Below, piece by piece: positions 55,922 to 64,000 of a stretch of DNA of 64,000 nt. The position numbers and the translations under genes were made by a program. This DNA is from Streptomyces spinoverrucosus (GTDB lineage Bacteria; Actinomycetota; Actinomycetes; Streptomycetales; Streptomycetaceae). How positions within the stretch are numbered: the stretch's first letter is position 1; every line of letters starts with the position of its first letter. The stretch is from the NCBI RefSeq assembly GCF_006539505.1, contig NZ_BJND01000005.1, positions 62,001-126,000 of the forward strand, written 5' to 3'. The notes beneath the pieces are model-generated. The model saw only the letters and a list, made by a program, of their open reading frames with translations. It was not told the DNA's origin and did not search any database.

Positions 55922-57927
55922 TCGTTCCCCTTGGCCTCGGCGAGTGGTTTCCGAGCGAACGGCTCGCCGTGCACGTAGCGGCCCAGCGCCGTGAGCGGAA
56001 AGACGTGCCGGTACAGGTGGTAGTTGATCGAGAAGTCCCACGGGAAGCCCGTCCCCGTGAAGTAGGGCTCGTCCCAGGAGCCGTCCTCCCGCTGGGTCGC
56101 GGCCAGCCACTCGATACCGCGTTCGACGGCCTTGGAGTCCCGCTCCCCCGCCGCCAGCAGCGCCATCAGCGCCCAGGCGGTCTGCGAGGCGGTGGAGGCG
56201 CCTTTGCCGCTCCACTCCTTGACGTACTTGTAGGAGCGCAGGTCCTCGCCCCAGCCGCCGTCGTCGTTCTGCACGCTCTCCAGCCAGGTCACCGCCCGCC
56301 GGATCGCCGGATGCGAGCCGGGCAGGCCGGCGGTGGTCAGCGCGGGCACCACGGATCCGGTGCCGTAGATGTAGTTGACGCCCCAGCGTCCGAACCACGA
56401 GCCGTCCGGCTCCTGTTCGGTGAGCAGCCACTCGATGCCGCGCCGGGTGCGCGGGTCGTGGCTGAGGCCCTCCACCGCGAGCATCTCCACCACGTGCGCG
56501 GTGACGTCCGCGCTCGGCGGGTCGATGACCTCGCCGAAGTCGCAGAACGGCAGCCGGTTGGGGAACGGGCTGGTGTTGTCGACGTCGAAGGCGCCCCAGG
56601 CCCCGTTCCTCGACTGCATGCCGAGGTTCCACCGCACCCCGCGCGAGATGGCCTTCTCCACCCGCTCCGGGTCGTGATGCCGTACCCGGCGCAGTGCGAG
56701 GACGACCTCGGCGGTGTCGTCGATGTCGGGGTAGTTGTCGTTGTGGAACTCGAACGCCCAGCCGCCCGGCGGCAGTTGCGGCCGTCGCACGGACCAGTCG
56801 CCGGGCCGCACGATCTGCTCCCCCAGCATCCAGTCGGCCGCCTTCACCAGCTGCGGGTGGTCCGCGGGCACCCCGGCGTCGACGAGCGCGATGGTCGCCA
56901 GGCAGGTGTCCCACACCGGCGACTGGCAGGCCTCGATCATCCGGGCCCCGTCCTCGCGCCACACGGCGAAGCGGTCCAGCGACTGAAGCCCGGCCCGCAT
57001 GACGGGGTGCTGAAGGTCGTAGCCGAGCAGATACAGCGCGATGACCGAGTACACGGCCGGCGGCTGGATACCGCCCCAGCAACCGTCGTTCTCCTGCCGC
57101 TCGATGATCCAGCGCGCCGCCGACCGCATCGCCGCCCTGCGCAGCTTCCTTGGCACGACCTTGCGCAAGGCGTGCAGGCCCTTGTCGAGCCGCTGGAAGG
57201 CGCCGTCCCAACTCGCCGCGGGAGCCAGCGGCTTCGCCGGATTCGGGTGGGCCGGATCGGTGTGCAGCTCGTCCAGCGGGAAAGGCGCGGGCCGCACCGG
57301 GCGCTTCGCGGAGACGATGGTCAGCGGGACGATCGTCTGCCGGGCCCAGCAGCCGAAGTCGTAGATGTTGAGCGGCACCCACGTCGGGAAGTAGATGAGT
57401 TCCGGCGGCAGTTCGGGCAGGTCCTCCCACTTCCACCAGCCGAACAGGGCGAGCCAGATCCGGGTGAAGACACGGGATGCCGCGATACCCCCCTGGGTGC
57501 GGATCCACTCGGACGCCTTCGCCATGTGCGGCGCGTCCGGTGCGTCGCCGGCCAGGCGCAGGGCGACGTACGCCTCGATGGTGGTGGAGAGTTCGCCCGG
57601 TCCGCCGTAGAAGGTGGCCCAGGTGCCGTCCTCGCGCTGCTCGCCGCGGATGAAGAGGGCGGCGGCGCGGGTCGTGGACTCGTCGCGGATGCCGAGGAAC
57701 TGACGGAGCAGCAGGTCTTCGGCGTCCATGGTGACGTTGGTCTCCAGGTCGCCCTTCCACCAGCCCTGGGCGTCCTGCCGGGCCAGCAGGAAGTCGGTGG
57801 CGCGCTGGACGGTGCGTACGGCGGCTTCGTGGACCCCGGCCGCCACCGGGGTGGTGCTGTCGGTTTCGCTGGCCGCGTCAGCGCGGGGCGGCAGTGCCCC
57901 GGTGCTTCCGTCGGTCGTCGCTGTCAT
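55918..57927 (-). CDS. shc: Squalene-hopene cyclase
   Basis: A 669-aa monotopic membrane cyclase that turns squalene into hopene. The catalytic DXDD motif is DIDD at 401-404. Several QW repeats are visible, such as ARQDAQGWWKGD near residue 55 and TQREDGSWDEPYFTG near the end. The start at 57927 has GGGGA 7 nt upstream. It is overlapped by hpnG and preceded by a 118-bp gap containing the stop of the polyprenyl synthase. Confidence 0.98.
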   Translation of the reverse strand: MTATTDGSTGALPPRADAASETDSTTPVAAGVHEAAVRTVQRATDFLLARQDAQGWWKGDLETNVTMDAEDLLLRQFLGIRDESTTRAAALFIRGEQREDGTWATFYGGPGELSTTIEAYVALRLAGDAPDAPHMAKASEWIRTQGGIAASRVFTRIWLALFGWWKWEDLPELPPELIYFPTWVPLNIYDFGCWARQTIVPLTIVSAKRPVRPAPFPLDELHTDPAHPNPAKPLAPAASWDGAFQRLDKGLHALRKVVPRKLRRAAMRSAARWIIERQENDGCWGGIQPPAVYSVIALYLLGYDLQHPVMRAGLQSLDRFAVWREDGARMIEACQSPVWDTCLATIALVDAGVPADHPQLVKAADWMLGEQIVRPGDWSVRRPQLPPGGWAFEFHNDNYPDIDDTAEVVLALRRVRHHDPERVEKAISRGVRWNLGMQSRNGAWGAFDVDNTSPFPNRLPFCDFGEVIDPPSADVTAHVVEMLAVEGLSHDPRTRRGIEWLLTEQEPDGSWFGRWGVNYIYGTGSVVPALTTAGLPGSHPAIRRAVTWLESVQNDDGGWGEDLRSYKYVKEWSGKGASTASQTAWALMALLAAGERDSKAVERGIEWLAATQREDGSWDEPYFTGTGFPWDFSINYHLYRHVFPLTALGRYVHGEPFARKPLAEAKGNE

Positions 57928-58045
57928 GGCTTCCCCTTCGTGCAGTGCTGCAGTGGTGCGTCTGCTGTGGGTCCGCCGTCGGCCGGTGCGCATCCGATCG
58001 CGACACCGGCCGGCGACTACGCGAGGGCTATTCGACCGATAGTGA

Positions 58046-59179
58046 TCATCTCTTTCGTACGACGACGAAGTCGGCGAGCGCCGTGAACTGGGCCCGCACC
58101 CGGTCGGGCATGTCGACGGCGTCGAGGGCTTCGATGGCGATGGTGTGCTGACGGCGTGCTTCCTCGGCGGTCCACTCGCGGCCGCCGGCCTCCTCGATCA
58201 GGGCGGCGCGGGCCGCGAACTCCTCCTCGGAGAAGTTCGCCACGTCGCTGCTCTTGGCGTCGGCGGCGAGCAGTTCCCCGAGCCGCTCGGAGGCGCTGCC
58301 CCCGGCGGCGAGGGCGGCCACGACCGGCAGGGACTTCTTGCGCTGGCGCAGATCGCTCCAGGTCTGCTTGCCGGTGGCCTCCGGGTCGCCCCAGATGCCG
58401 AGGAGGTCGTCGACGGCCTGGAAGGCCAGGCCGAGGTGGTAACCGTACTTCTCCAGGGTGTCGGCGGTGCGGTCGTCCGCGCCGCCGAGCACGGCGCCGA
58501 TGGAGCTGGCGCAGGCCAGCAGGGCGCCGGTCTTGTTGCCCTCCATCTCCAGGCACTCCTCGACGCTGACGCGGTCGCGGTGCTCGTAGGAGATGTCCTG
58601 GGCCTGGCCGTCGATCAGGGCGCGGGTGGCGGTGGTCAGGCGGCGGGTGGCGCGGCCGGCCTCGACGGTGCCCAGTTCCAGCAGGATCTCATTGGCCAGC
58701 GCGAACAGGGCGTCGCCGACCAGGATGGCCTGGGCGGGGCCGTGCACCTTCCAGACGGTGTCGCGGTGCCGGCGCTGTTCGTCGCCGTCCATCAGGTCGT
58801 CGTGCAGCAGCGAGAAGTTGTGCACCAGTTCGACCGCGACGGCTCCGGGGATGCCGACCTCGGGTGCGCGTCCGGTGACCTCGGCGGACAGCACGGCGAG
58901 GGCGGGGCGCACGGCCTTGCCGCCGTCGCCGTCGGCGGGGTTGCCCGCGGCGTCGATCCAGCCGAAGTGGTAGGCGGCGACCGTGTCCATGGGAGGTGCC
59001 AGGCGGTCGATGGCCGCCCGCAGTACCGGTGTGGCCAGGGTCCGGCCGCGCTCCAGGAGCGCGGTCACGTCCACCGCGGTCTCTCGAGCGGCCTTCGAGG
59101 CCGGGGGCACAGTGGGCACAGTCTCTCCTCTTGTTGCGGTACCGGGGGTGCGGGGGCCTGCCGCGCGCTGATCGATCAT
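58046..59179 (-). CDS. Polyprenyl diphosphate synthase
   Basis: A 377-aa trans-prenyltransferase. The first Asp-rich motif is LLHDDLMDGD, the second is AVDDLLGIWGD, with GNKTGAL and the Lys-rich RQRKKSL loop between or after. By position it probably makes farnesyl diphosphate for squalene synthesis; product length cannot be told by eye. The ATG overlaps the hpnE stop as TGATG. Residues 1-50 look disordered, so the real start could be later. Confidence 0.93.
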   Translation of the reverse strand: MIDQRAAGPRTPGTATRGETVPTVPPASKAARETAVDVTALLERGRTLATPVLRAAIDRLAPPMDTVAAYHFGWIDAAGNPADGDGGKAVRPALAVLSAEVTGRAPEVGIPGAVAVELVHNFSLLHDDLMDGDEQRRHRDTVWKVHGPAQAILVGDALFALANEILLELGTVEAGRATRRLTTATRALIDGQAQDISYEHRDRVSVEECLEMEGNKTGALLACASSIGAVLGGADDRTADTLEKYGYHLGLAFQAVDDLLGIWGDPEATGKQTWSDLRQRKKSLPVVAALAAGGSASERLGELLAADAKSSDVANFSEEEFAARAALIEEAGGREWTAEEARRQHTIAIEALDAVDMPDRVRAQFTALADFVVVRKR

Positions 59180-60579
59180 CAGGCCGCCTCCTCGACGTCG
59201 AAGAGGTGGCGGGGGCGGGGCCGACCCAGGGCGCCCAGCGCGGCGTCCGCCGCACCGATGCCGCTGCGGACCGCACTCTCCATGGTCGCGGGCCACCCGG
59301 TGGCGGTCCACGCTCCGGCCAGGTACAGGCCGGATGCCTTGGTGCGGGCGCCGGGCCGCAGCCGTCCGACGCCGGGAGTGGGAGCGAAGGTCGCGGTGCG
59401 CTCCCTGGTCACGAAGAAGTCCTCCACCTGGGCGTCGCGGGTCCGCGGCAGCAGGCCCTGCAGTTCGGGCAGGTACCGCTCGCGCAGTGCGGCCACGGGC
59501 GCGTCGATCTCGTCCTGCGCGGCCGACTGCGACAGCGCGAGGTATTGGCCGCTCTTCAGTCCGGAGGCCTCGGTGCGATCGAAGACCCACTGCACTGGCG
59601 TGCCGAGCGCGGTGAGGAAGGGTGTGTCGACGACCTTGCGGTCGTAGACGACATGGATGTTGAGGATCGGCGCGGTGCCGATCCGCAGCAGCTGTTCCGG
59701 TGCGTCGAGCGCGCCGTCCGGCAGCAGGTCGTGGGTCTCGCGCTGGGGTACGGCGAGCACGACCGCGTCGGTCTCGATGACCTCACCGGGAACTCGAACG
59801 CTCCAACGCCCGTTGTCGTTCTGGGAGATGGAGGTGACGCGTGAACGGATCCTGGTACGGACGCCCACGGAGTCGAGCGCCCTGCGGGCCAGCCGGTCGT
59901 GCAGTTCGCCCAGCGGGACGCGCGCCCAGCCGATGTCGGCCGCGCCCGGGTCGGACAGCAGACCGGTCTTGAACACCATCGCGGCGAGCCCCAGGGAGGC
60001 GTCGCCCGCGACCGCGTTGAGGGTGGCGACCCCGACCAGGTCCCACAGGGCCTCGACGGCACGCGCCGACTGACCGTGCGCGGTCAGCCAGCTGCCGAAG
60101 TCCTGTGCGTCCAGGGTCGGATCGGCGAGGTCGAGGCCCTTGAGCGCGAGCGCGGCCCGGCCGACCTTGGCGCGCTCGGCGAGTGACAGATGCGGATACG
60201 TCGCGAGGCTGCGCCCCAGATGCAGGGGCACCGGCAGCGCGTCGCGCCGCAGCCTGCCGAGCCGCCGGCCCTCGGGCTTGGTGACGTCGACGACGGGCAC
60301 GTCGAGACGGTTCTGCAGCGGAGCCAGCGCCGCGCCGCCGATTCGGTCGAGGAACCAGCGGTAGGCGGTGCAGCAGCGCAGATAGACGTGCTGGCCGTTG
60401 TCGACAGTCAGCTCGCCGCGTTGGAAGGAGAAGGCCAGGCCGCCCAGTCTCGGCCTGCCTTCGAGCAGGGTGACGCGCACCCCGGCGTCGGCGAGCGCGA
60501 GCGCGGCGGTGATTCCGGCGAGCCCTCCGCCGACCACCACCGTGTCCCGTGCGGGCCCGGACCGCATGCCGTCGGTCAT
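59179..60579 (-). CDS. hpnE: Hydroxysqualene dehydroxylase HpnE (FAD-dependent)
   Basis: A 466-aa FAD enzyme. The dinucleotide site is VVVGGGLAGITAALALADAG, the C-terminal FAD motif is LYLAGAWTATGWPATMESAV, and the family match is to squalene-associated desaturase-like proteins. HpnE reduces hydroxysqualene to squalene, completing HpnC/D/E squalene synthesis. GGGAGG lies 7 nt before the ATG at 60579. Confidence 0.95.
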   Translation of the reverse strand: MTDGMRSGPARDTVVVGGGLAGITAALALADAGVRVTLLEGRPRLGGLAFSFQRGELTVDNGQHVYLRCCTAYRWFLDRIGGAALAPLQNRLDVPVVDVTKPEGRRLGRLRRDALPVPLHLGRSLATYPHLSLAERAKVGRAALALKGLDLADPTLDAQDFGSWLTAHGQSARAVEALWDLVGVATLNAVAGDASLGLAAMVFKTGLLSDPGAADIGWARVPLGELHDRLARRALDSVGVRTRIRSRVTSISQNDNGRWSVRVPGEVIETDAVVLAVPQRETHDLLPDGALDAPEQLLRIGTAPILNIHVVYDRKVVDTPFLTALGTPVQWVFDRTEASGLKSGQYLALSQSAAQDEIDAPVAALRERYLPELQGLLPRTRDAQVEDFFVTRERTATFAPTPGVGRLRPGARTKASGLYLAGAWTATGWPATMESAVRSGIGAADAALGALGRPRPRHLFDVEEAA

Positions 60580-60715
60580 CGTGCACCCTCCCCTGCGCAC
60601 CTGCCGTGGCGTGTCGACGCGCCCTGGCAGGCCGTTGCAGTCAGGGACGCCGCCCCGCCGCGGAGGGTTGCCTGCCGCTTTTCGCCGCCGGTGTCCCCTT
60701 GATCCAAGGTGTCCA

Positions 60716-61666
60716 TCAGGCGCGCCTCCTGACGGTCCGTCGGGTCACATGCCGGGCGTCCAGACCGGACAGGCCACGCACGGCGACATAGGCCTTCTCA
60801 CGTCCGGGCAGCGAGACCCGGCCGCGCAGCACCGCCTCGGGGTCGCGCTCGATGCGGTCGAGGAGACGGCGGTAGATACCGGCCATGGCGGCGACACAGG
60901 CGCCGCTGCGCCGGTCGAGCATGGGCAGCAGCTGGTAGCCCTCGGCGAAAAGGGCGCGGGCCCGCCGCACTTCGAAGTGCACGAGGCCCGCGAAGTCGGA
61001 GCCCTCCGGTGGGGTCGGCCCGCTGAACCCGGCCGAGCAGCCGAACTTGGCCAGGTCGTCGGCGGGCAGATAGGTGCGCCCGCCCTCGGCGTCCTCACGG
61101 ATGTCGCGCAGGATGTTGGTGAGCTGGAGTGCGAGCCCGAGCGTGTCGGCATACTCCGGCGCGCGCTCGGCGCCGCGCGCCCCCGGTTCCGTGCCGAACA
61201 CGCCGAGCGAGAGCCGGCCGATGGCGCCGGCCACGCAGCGGCAGTAGGTCTTCAGGTCGTCCCAGGTCTCGTAGGCCTCGCCGCGGACGTCCATCAGGAC
61301 GCCGTCGATGAGCTCGTCCAGTCCGTCGAGCGGGATCGGGAAGTGGCGGGCGGCATGGGCGAGCGCGACACCGACGGGGTCGGTGTCGTCCTCGCCGAGC
61401 GCGTCCCGGCGGATCCGGTCGAGCAGCGTCCGGGTCTCCTGGAGCCGGGCGAACTTCACGTCGTCGGTGAGCGCGCCGTCGCCGATGTCGTCGACGCGCC
61501 GGGAGAACGCGTACAGCGCCGACATCGCGCGGCGCTTTGGTGTCGGCAGCAGTCTGATGCCGTAGGCGAAGTTACGGGCCTGCTGTCCGGTGACGGCCTC
61601 GCAGTAGCTGTAGGCGGCGAGTACCGGTGCGGACACGTGTGGCGCTGACTCCACGGTCCGGATCAC
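60716..61666 (-). CDS. hpnD: Presqualene diphosphate synthase HpnD
   Basis: A 316-aa squalene/phytoene synthase family enzyme condensing two farnesyl diphosphates to presqualene diphosphate. The Asp-rich motifs are SRRVDDIGD and NILRDIREDAEGG. The start overlaps the hpnC stop as ATGA. Confidence 0.95.
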   Translation of the reverse strand: MIRTVESAPHVSAPVLAAYSYCEAVTGQQARNFAYGIRLLPTPKRRAMSALYAFSRRVDDIGDGALTDDVKFARLQETRTLLDRIRRDALGEDDTDPVGVALAHAARHFPIPLDGLDELIDGVLMDVRGEAYETWDDLKTYCRCVAGAIGRLSLGVFGTEPGARGAERAPEYADTLGLALQLTNILRDIREDAEGGRTYLPADDLAKFGCSAGFSGPTPPEGSDFAGLVHFEVRRARALFAEGYQLLPMLDRRSGACVAAMAGIYRRLLDRIERDPEAVLRGRVSLPGREKAYVAVRGLSGLDARHVTRRTVRRRA

Positions 61667-62565
61667 CCCTCTCCTCGCAGAGTCACGCCCACCTCACGCA
61701 GCAACCGGAGCTTGCCGGGTTTGGGCGGGCCGGGAAGTACGTCGTAGTCGGCGGCGGCGATCGCCTGGACGGCCGCCCTTCCCCCCGCCACGAACCCCGC
61801 GAGCAACAGCCTCAGTCTGCCGTTCACGCTACCCACGAGGGGGGCGCCTTCATTCAGGAGATCGCGGGCGCGTTGCGCTTCGTATGCGACCAGTGCGCGC
61901 ACCGATGCGCCCGCGGTCGCCGTGGCGAGATCCGCCTCCTGGACGTGAAAGCGCTTCATGTCCTCGGCGGGCAGATAGATGCGGTCGCGGCGGAGGTCCT
62001 CGGCGACGTCCTGGAGGTGCTCGACGATCTGAAGGGCGGTGCAGATCGCGTCGGAGCGGCGGATCCGCTCGGGGGTGGCGGTGCCGGTGACGGCGAGGAC
62101 GAGCCGGCCCACGGGGTTCGCGGACAGTTCGCAGTAGGCGAGCAGGTCGTCGTAGGTCTCGTAGCGCTTGACGAGCTGATCCTGGCGGTTGGCGGCGATC
62201 AGGCCGAGGAACGGCTCGGGGGTGAGCGAGGCGCGGCGCACGGTCGGCTGGAGGCGGCGCAGCAGGGGGTGGCGCGGGGTCGAGTCGAAGACGCGGCGCA
62301 GGTCGGCCTCGAAGGCGTCCAGCAGGGCCATCCGGTCCTCGGCCCGCTCGGGCGACACGCCGAGCAGCCGGGCGTCGGCGCCGCCGGGGGCGAGGTCGCC
62401 GTCACCGATGTCGTCGACGAGGCGGGCGAAACCGTAGACGGCCATGAGGTCGGCGCGCCAGGCTCTGGGCAGGAAGAACGGGGCCACGGGGAAGTTCTCG
62501 GCCGTGGCCTTGTCGAGGGTTGCGCGCTCCGGGTCGTCCGTGCGCGTCGTGGTGGTTCCCGTCAC
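61663..62565 (-). CDS. hpnC: Hydroxysqualene synthase HpnC
   Basis: A 300-aa squalene/phytoene synthase family member converting presqualene diphosphate to hydroxysqualene. Motifs are FARLVDDIGDGD and EHLQDVAEDLRRDRIYLP. It is the first gene of the operon. The GTG at 62565 is chosen because the protein then begins like other HpnC proteins; an ATG at 62595 is possible. Confidence 0.94.
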   Translation of the reverse strand: MTGTTTTRTDDPERATLDKATAENFPVAPFFLPRAWRADLMAVYGFARLVDDIGDGDLAPGGADARLLGVSPERAEDRMALLDAFEADLRRVFDSTPRHPLLRRLQPTVRRASLTPEPFLGLIAANRQDQLVKRYETYDDLLAYCELSANPVGRLVLAVTGTATPERIRRSDAICTALQIVEHLQDVAEDLRRDRIYLPAEDMKRFHVQEADLATATAGASVRALVAYEAQRARDLLNEGAPLVGSVNGRLRLLLAGFVAGGRAAVQAIAAADYDVLPGPPKPGKLRLLREVGVTLRGEG

Positions 62566-62903
62566 CGTTTGCTGCCCAGGGCGGGGACGGCACATGCCTC
62601 GCGGAGCTGGGGAGTTTCCGTAGCCATTGCCGTCACATCTCCCGTTCTACACTGCCGACCCAATACGCACTATTTCGGACACGCCGCCCGGTGTTCCGGC
62701 CGCTGTCCCGGTGGAGGGTGTCGCGCATTATCGCCCCACTTGCCGCCTTTCGGCACCCGTACAGCTTACGTTGTACAACGCGGCGCGGACCGAGGGGGTG
62801 TCCTGCGCATCACAAGAACACACCGATTGGCTTCAAGATTCCTACGGGCGACCAGAGTTGACGCTTCCTTTGCGGGCGGCACAGGTGCCCTTTGCCGACG
62901 ACG
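62566..62903. promoter_or_regulatory. Upstream region of the hopanoid operon
   Basis: A 338-bp non-coding gap that must hold the promoter of the hpnC-led operon. It includes the palindrome GTTGTACAAC (62770-62779) and AT-richer segments at about 62640-62690 and 62810-62860. No gene is seen. The operon promoter cannot be placed exactly. Confidence 0.45.
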
Positions 62904-62938
62904 CAGGGCCCCGCCGGAGCAGTTCCGGCAGGGCCCTG
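62904..62938 (-). terminator. Terminator of the ABC exporter operon
   Basis: Arms of 15 bp (62904-62918 and 62924-62938), one mismatch, with a 5-nt loop, lie 9 bp past the stop of the ABC ATPase gene. Confidence 0.8.
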
Positions 62939-62947
62939 AACGGCTGT

Positions 62948-63736
62948 CTACTTACCCGTGAACTTCTCGTACTCCTTGAGGACCTCGTCGGTGGGTCCGT
63001 CCATACGCAGCTCGCCGCGCTCCAGCCACAGCACGCGGTCGCAGGTGTCACGGATCGACTTGTTGTTGTGACTGACCAGGAAAACGGTGCCCGCCTGCTT
63101 GCGCAGCTCGCGGATGCGTTCCTCGGAGCGCTTCTGGAACTTGCGGTCGCCGGTGGCCAGCGCCTCGTCGATCATGAGGACGTCGTGGTCCTTGGCGGCG
63201 GCGATGGAGAACCGCAGGCGGGCGGCCATACCGGAGGAGTAGGTGCGCATCGGGAGCGTGATGAAGTCGCCCTTCTCGTTGATGCCGGAGAAGTCGACGA
63301 TCTCCTGGTAGCGCTCCTTGATCTGCTCGCGGGTCATGCCCATGGCGAGCCCGCCCAATATGACGTTGCGCTCACCGGTCAGGTCGTTCATCAGGGCCGC
63401 GTTCACACCGAGCAGCGAGGGCTGGCCGTCGGTGTAGACCCTGCCGCTCTCGGCGGGCAGCAGTCCGGCGATGGCGCGCAGCAGGGTCGACTTGCCGGAG
63501 CCGTTGGAGCCGATCAGTCCGATCGCCTCGCCCCGGTAGGCAATGAAGGACACCCCGCGCACGGCGTGCACCTTGCGCACCCCGCGCGCGTCGCCGTCGG
63601 AGCCTCGCTTGAGCATGCGACTGAGGGCCGCGGTGGCGCTGCCCTTGCCGGTCTTGGCGCCGTTGACGCGGTAGACGATGTGCAGGTCGTCCGCGATGAC
63701 GGTGGGGATGCGTGCCTCGGTCGTATGGTCAGCCAC
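62948..63736 (-). CDS. ABC transporter ATP-binding protein (TagH/Wzt-type polysaccharide exporter)
   Basis: A 262-aa ATPase of the polysaccharide/teichoic-acid exporter group. Walker A is GSNGSGKST, the signature is YSSGMAARL, and Walker B is VLMIDEALATGD, with the H-loop in LVSHNN. An N-terminal extension of about 50 residues precedes the NBD, as in TagH. The GTG start overlaps the permease stop by 8 nt. It probably exports a cell-wall glycopolymer. Confidence 0.95.
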   Translation of the reverse strand: MADHTTEARIPTVIADDLHIVYRVNGAKTGKGSATAALSRMLKRGSDGDARGVRKVHAVRGVSFIAYRGEAIGLIGSNGSGKSTLLRAIAGLLPAESGRVYTDGQPSLLGVNAALMNDLTGERNVILGGLAMGMTREQIKERYQEIVDFSGINEKGDFITLPMRTYSSGMAARLRFSIAAAKDHDVLMIDEALATGDRKFQKRSEERIRELRKQAGTVFLVSHNNKSIRDTCDRVLWLERGELRMDGPTDEVLKEYEKFTGK

Positions 63737-64000
63737 GGCCGTACCTCTCCTCCGCCTTCCAGAAGTACACGAACCCGCCCAGGGCGAACAGCACGGCCCA
63801 GCCGCCGGCGATCGCCCAGACGTGGTCGGGGAGGTTCTCCGAGCCGTAGCCGTCGATCATCGCGAAGCGCATCAGGTCCATGTAGATGGCGGCCGGGTTC
63901 CACTGGAGCACGTTGGCGATCCAGGACGGCTTGTCGGCCAGCATGATCGGGATGGAGTACATGACGCCGGACGCGTACATCCACGTACGCATCACGAACG
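63729..64000 (-). CDS. ABC-2 type exporter permease (C-terminal part)
   Basis: Only the last 90 codons are in the window. They include WIANVLQWNPAAIYMDLMRF, typical of the polysaccharide/TagG-type ABC-2 permeases, and a final transmembrane helix (AIAGGWAVLFALGGFVYFW). The stop overlaps the ATPase start by 8 nt, so the two form one exporter operon. The gene continues off the right edge. Confidence 0.93.
   Translation of the reverse strand, partial: FVMRTWMYASGVMYSIPIMLADKPSWIANVLQWNPAAIYMDLMRFAMIDGYGSENLPDHVWAIAGGWAVLFALGGFVYFWKAEERYGRG

Noticed and set aside
55283..57760. An 825-codon minus-strand frame running through shc into hpnG
   Set aside because: It is in the hpnG frame but out of frame with shc; only the last 212 codons are real protein.

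Overview
The window is high-GC actinobacterial DNA and almost certainly a Streptomyces chromosome. Evidence: GTG and TTG starts, many 4-nt start/stop overlaps, a conservon (kinase, roadblock, DUF742, GTPase), a furA-katG pair, and a complete hopanoid cluster in the order I recall for S. coelicolor SCO6759-SCO6771 (from memory, not checked). No rRNA, CRISPR array or large antibiotic cluster was seen. There is one intact tRNA gene (Pro, GGG).

Layout. (1) 1-4.85 kb is the right end of an integrated phage or ICE. It has a minus-strand operon led by a small XRE protein, a divergent HTH regulator, a hypothetical gene and a large serine integrase whose start lies against a truncated CobW-type GTPase gene, the presumed attachment site. 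(2) 4.85-12.1 kb is ordinary chromosome: ECF sigma factor with a His/Met-rich membrane protein, DUF2071 protein, a Mop/TOBE protein, and furA-katG ending in a strong terminator. (3) 12.8-18.4 kb is a small, decayed island bounded by a 44-bp repeat of the 3' half of tRNA-Pro(GGG). It carries a secreted GH59 glycosidase, tyrosine-integrase debris and a PAS-PP2C phosphatase. (4) 18.5-26.5 kb: two-gene transketolase, MFS exporter, YjbR protein, GNAT, XRE-cupin regulator under a long palindrome, then tdh-kbl-lysR. (5) 26.6-30.9 kb is a conservon with an extra GAF protein; its kinase has an unusual His/Met-rich repeat tail. (6) 31.4-39.8 kb is an accessory zone bordered by remnants of two transposases. 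It holds an acyl desaturase, a family of DUF5994 proteins (three intact, one broken), a SpoIIE-type phosphatase and broken STAS and GNAT genes. (7) 40-48.9 kb: metallo-beta-lactamase-fold hydrolase, Glu/Leu/Phe/Val dehydrogenase, TetR, SGNH hydrolase, a LysM-M23 peptidase behind a c-di-AMP (ydaO) riboswitch, GH36 alpha-galactosidase and a tyrosine phosphatase. (8) 48.8-62.6 kb: XRE-cupin regulator with a 39-aa membrane protein, then the hopanoid operon. (9) 62.9-64 kb: the end of an ABC-2 polysaccharide or teichoic-acid exporter.

How the genes work together. In the hopanoid operon, dxs and ispG supply isoprenoid precursors, a polyprenyl synthase makes prenyl diphosphate, HpnC/D/E make squalene, Shc cyclises it to hopene, and HpnH, HpnG and a class III aminotransferase build the C35 side chain to aminobacteriohopanetriol. 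Several regulators carry clear palindromes at their own starts (23.23, 49.60 and 9.37 kb), so local autoregulation is a theme. The 31-39 kb zone looks like a signalling and stress neighbourhood that is partly decaying.
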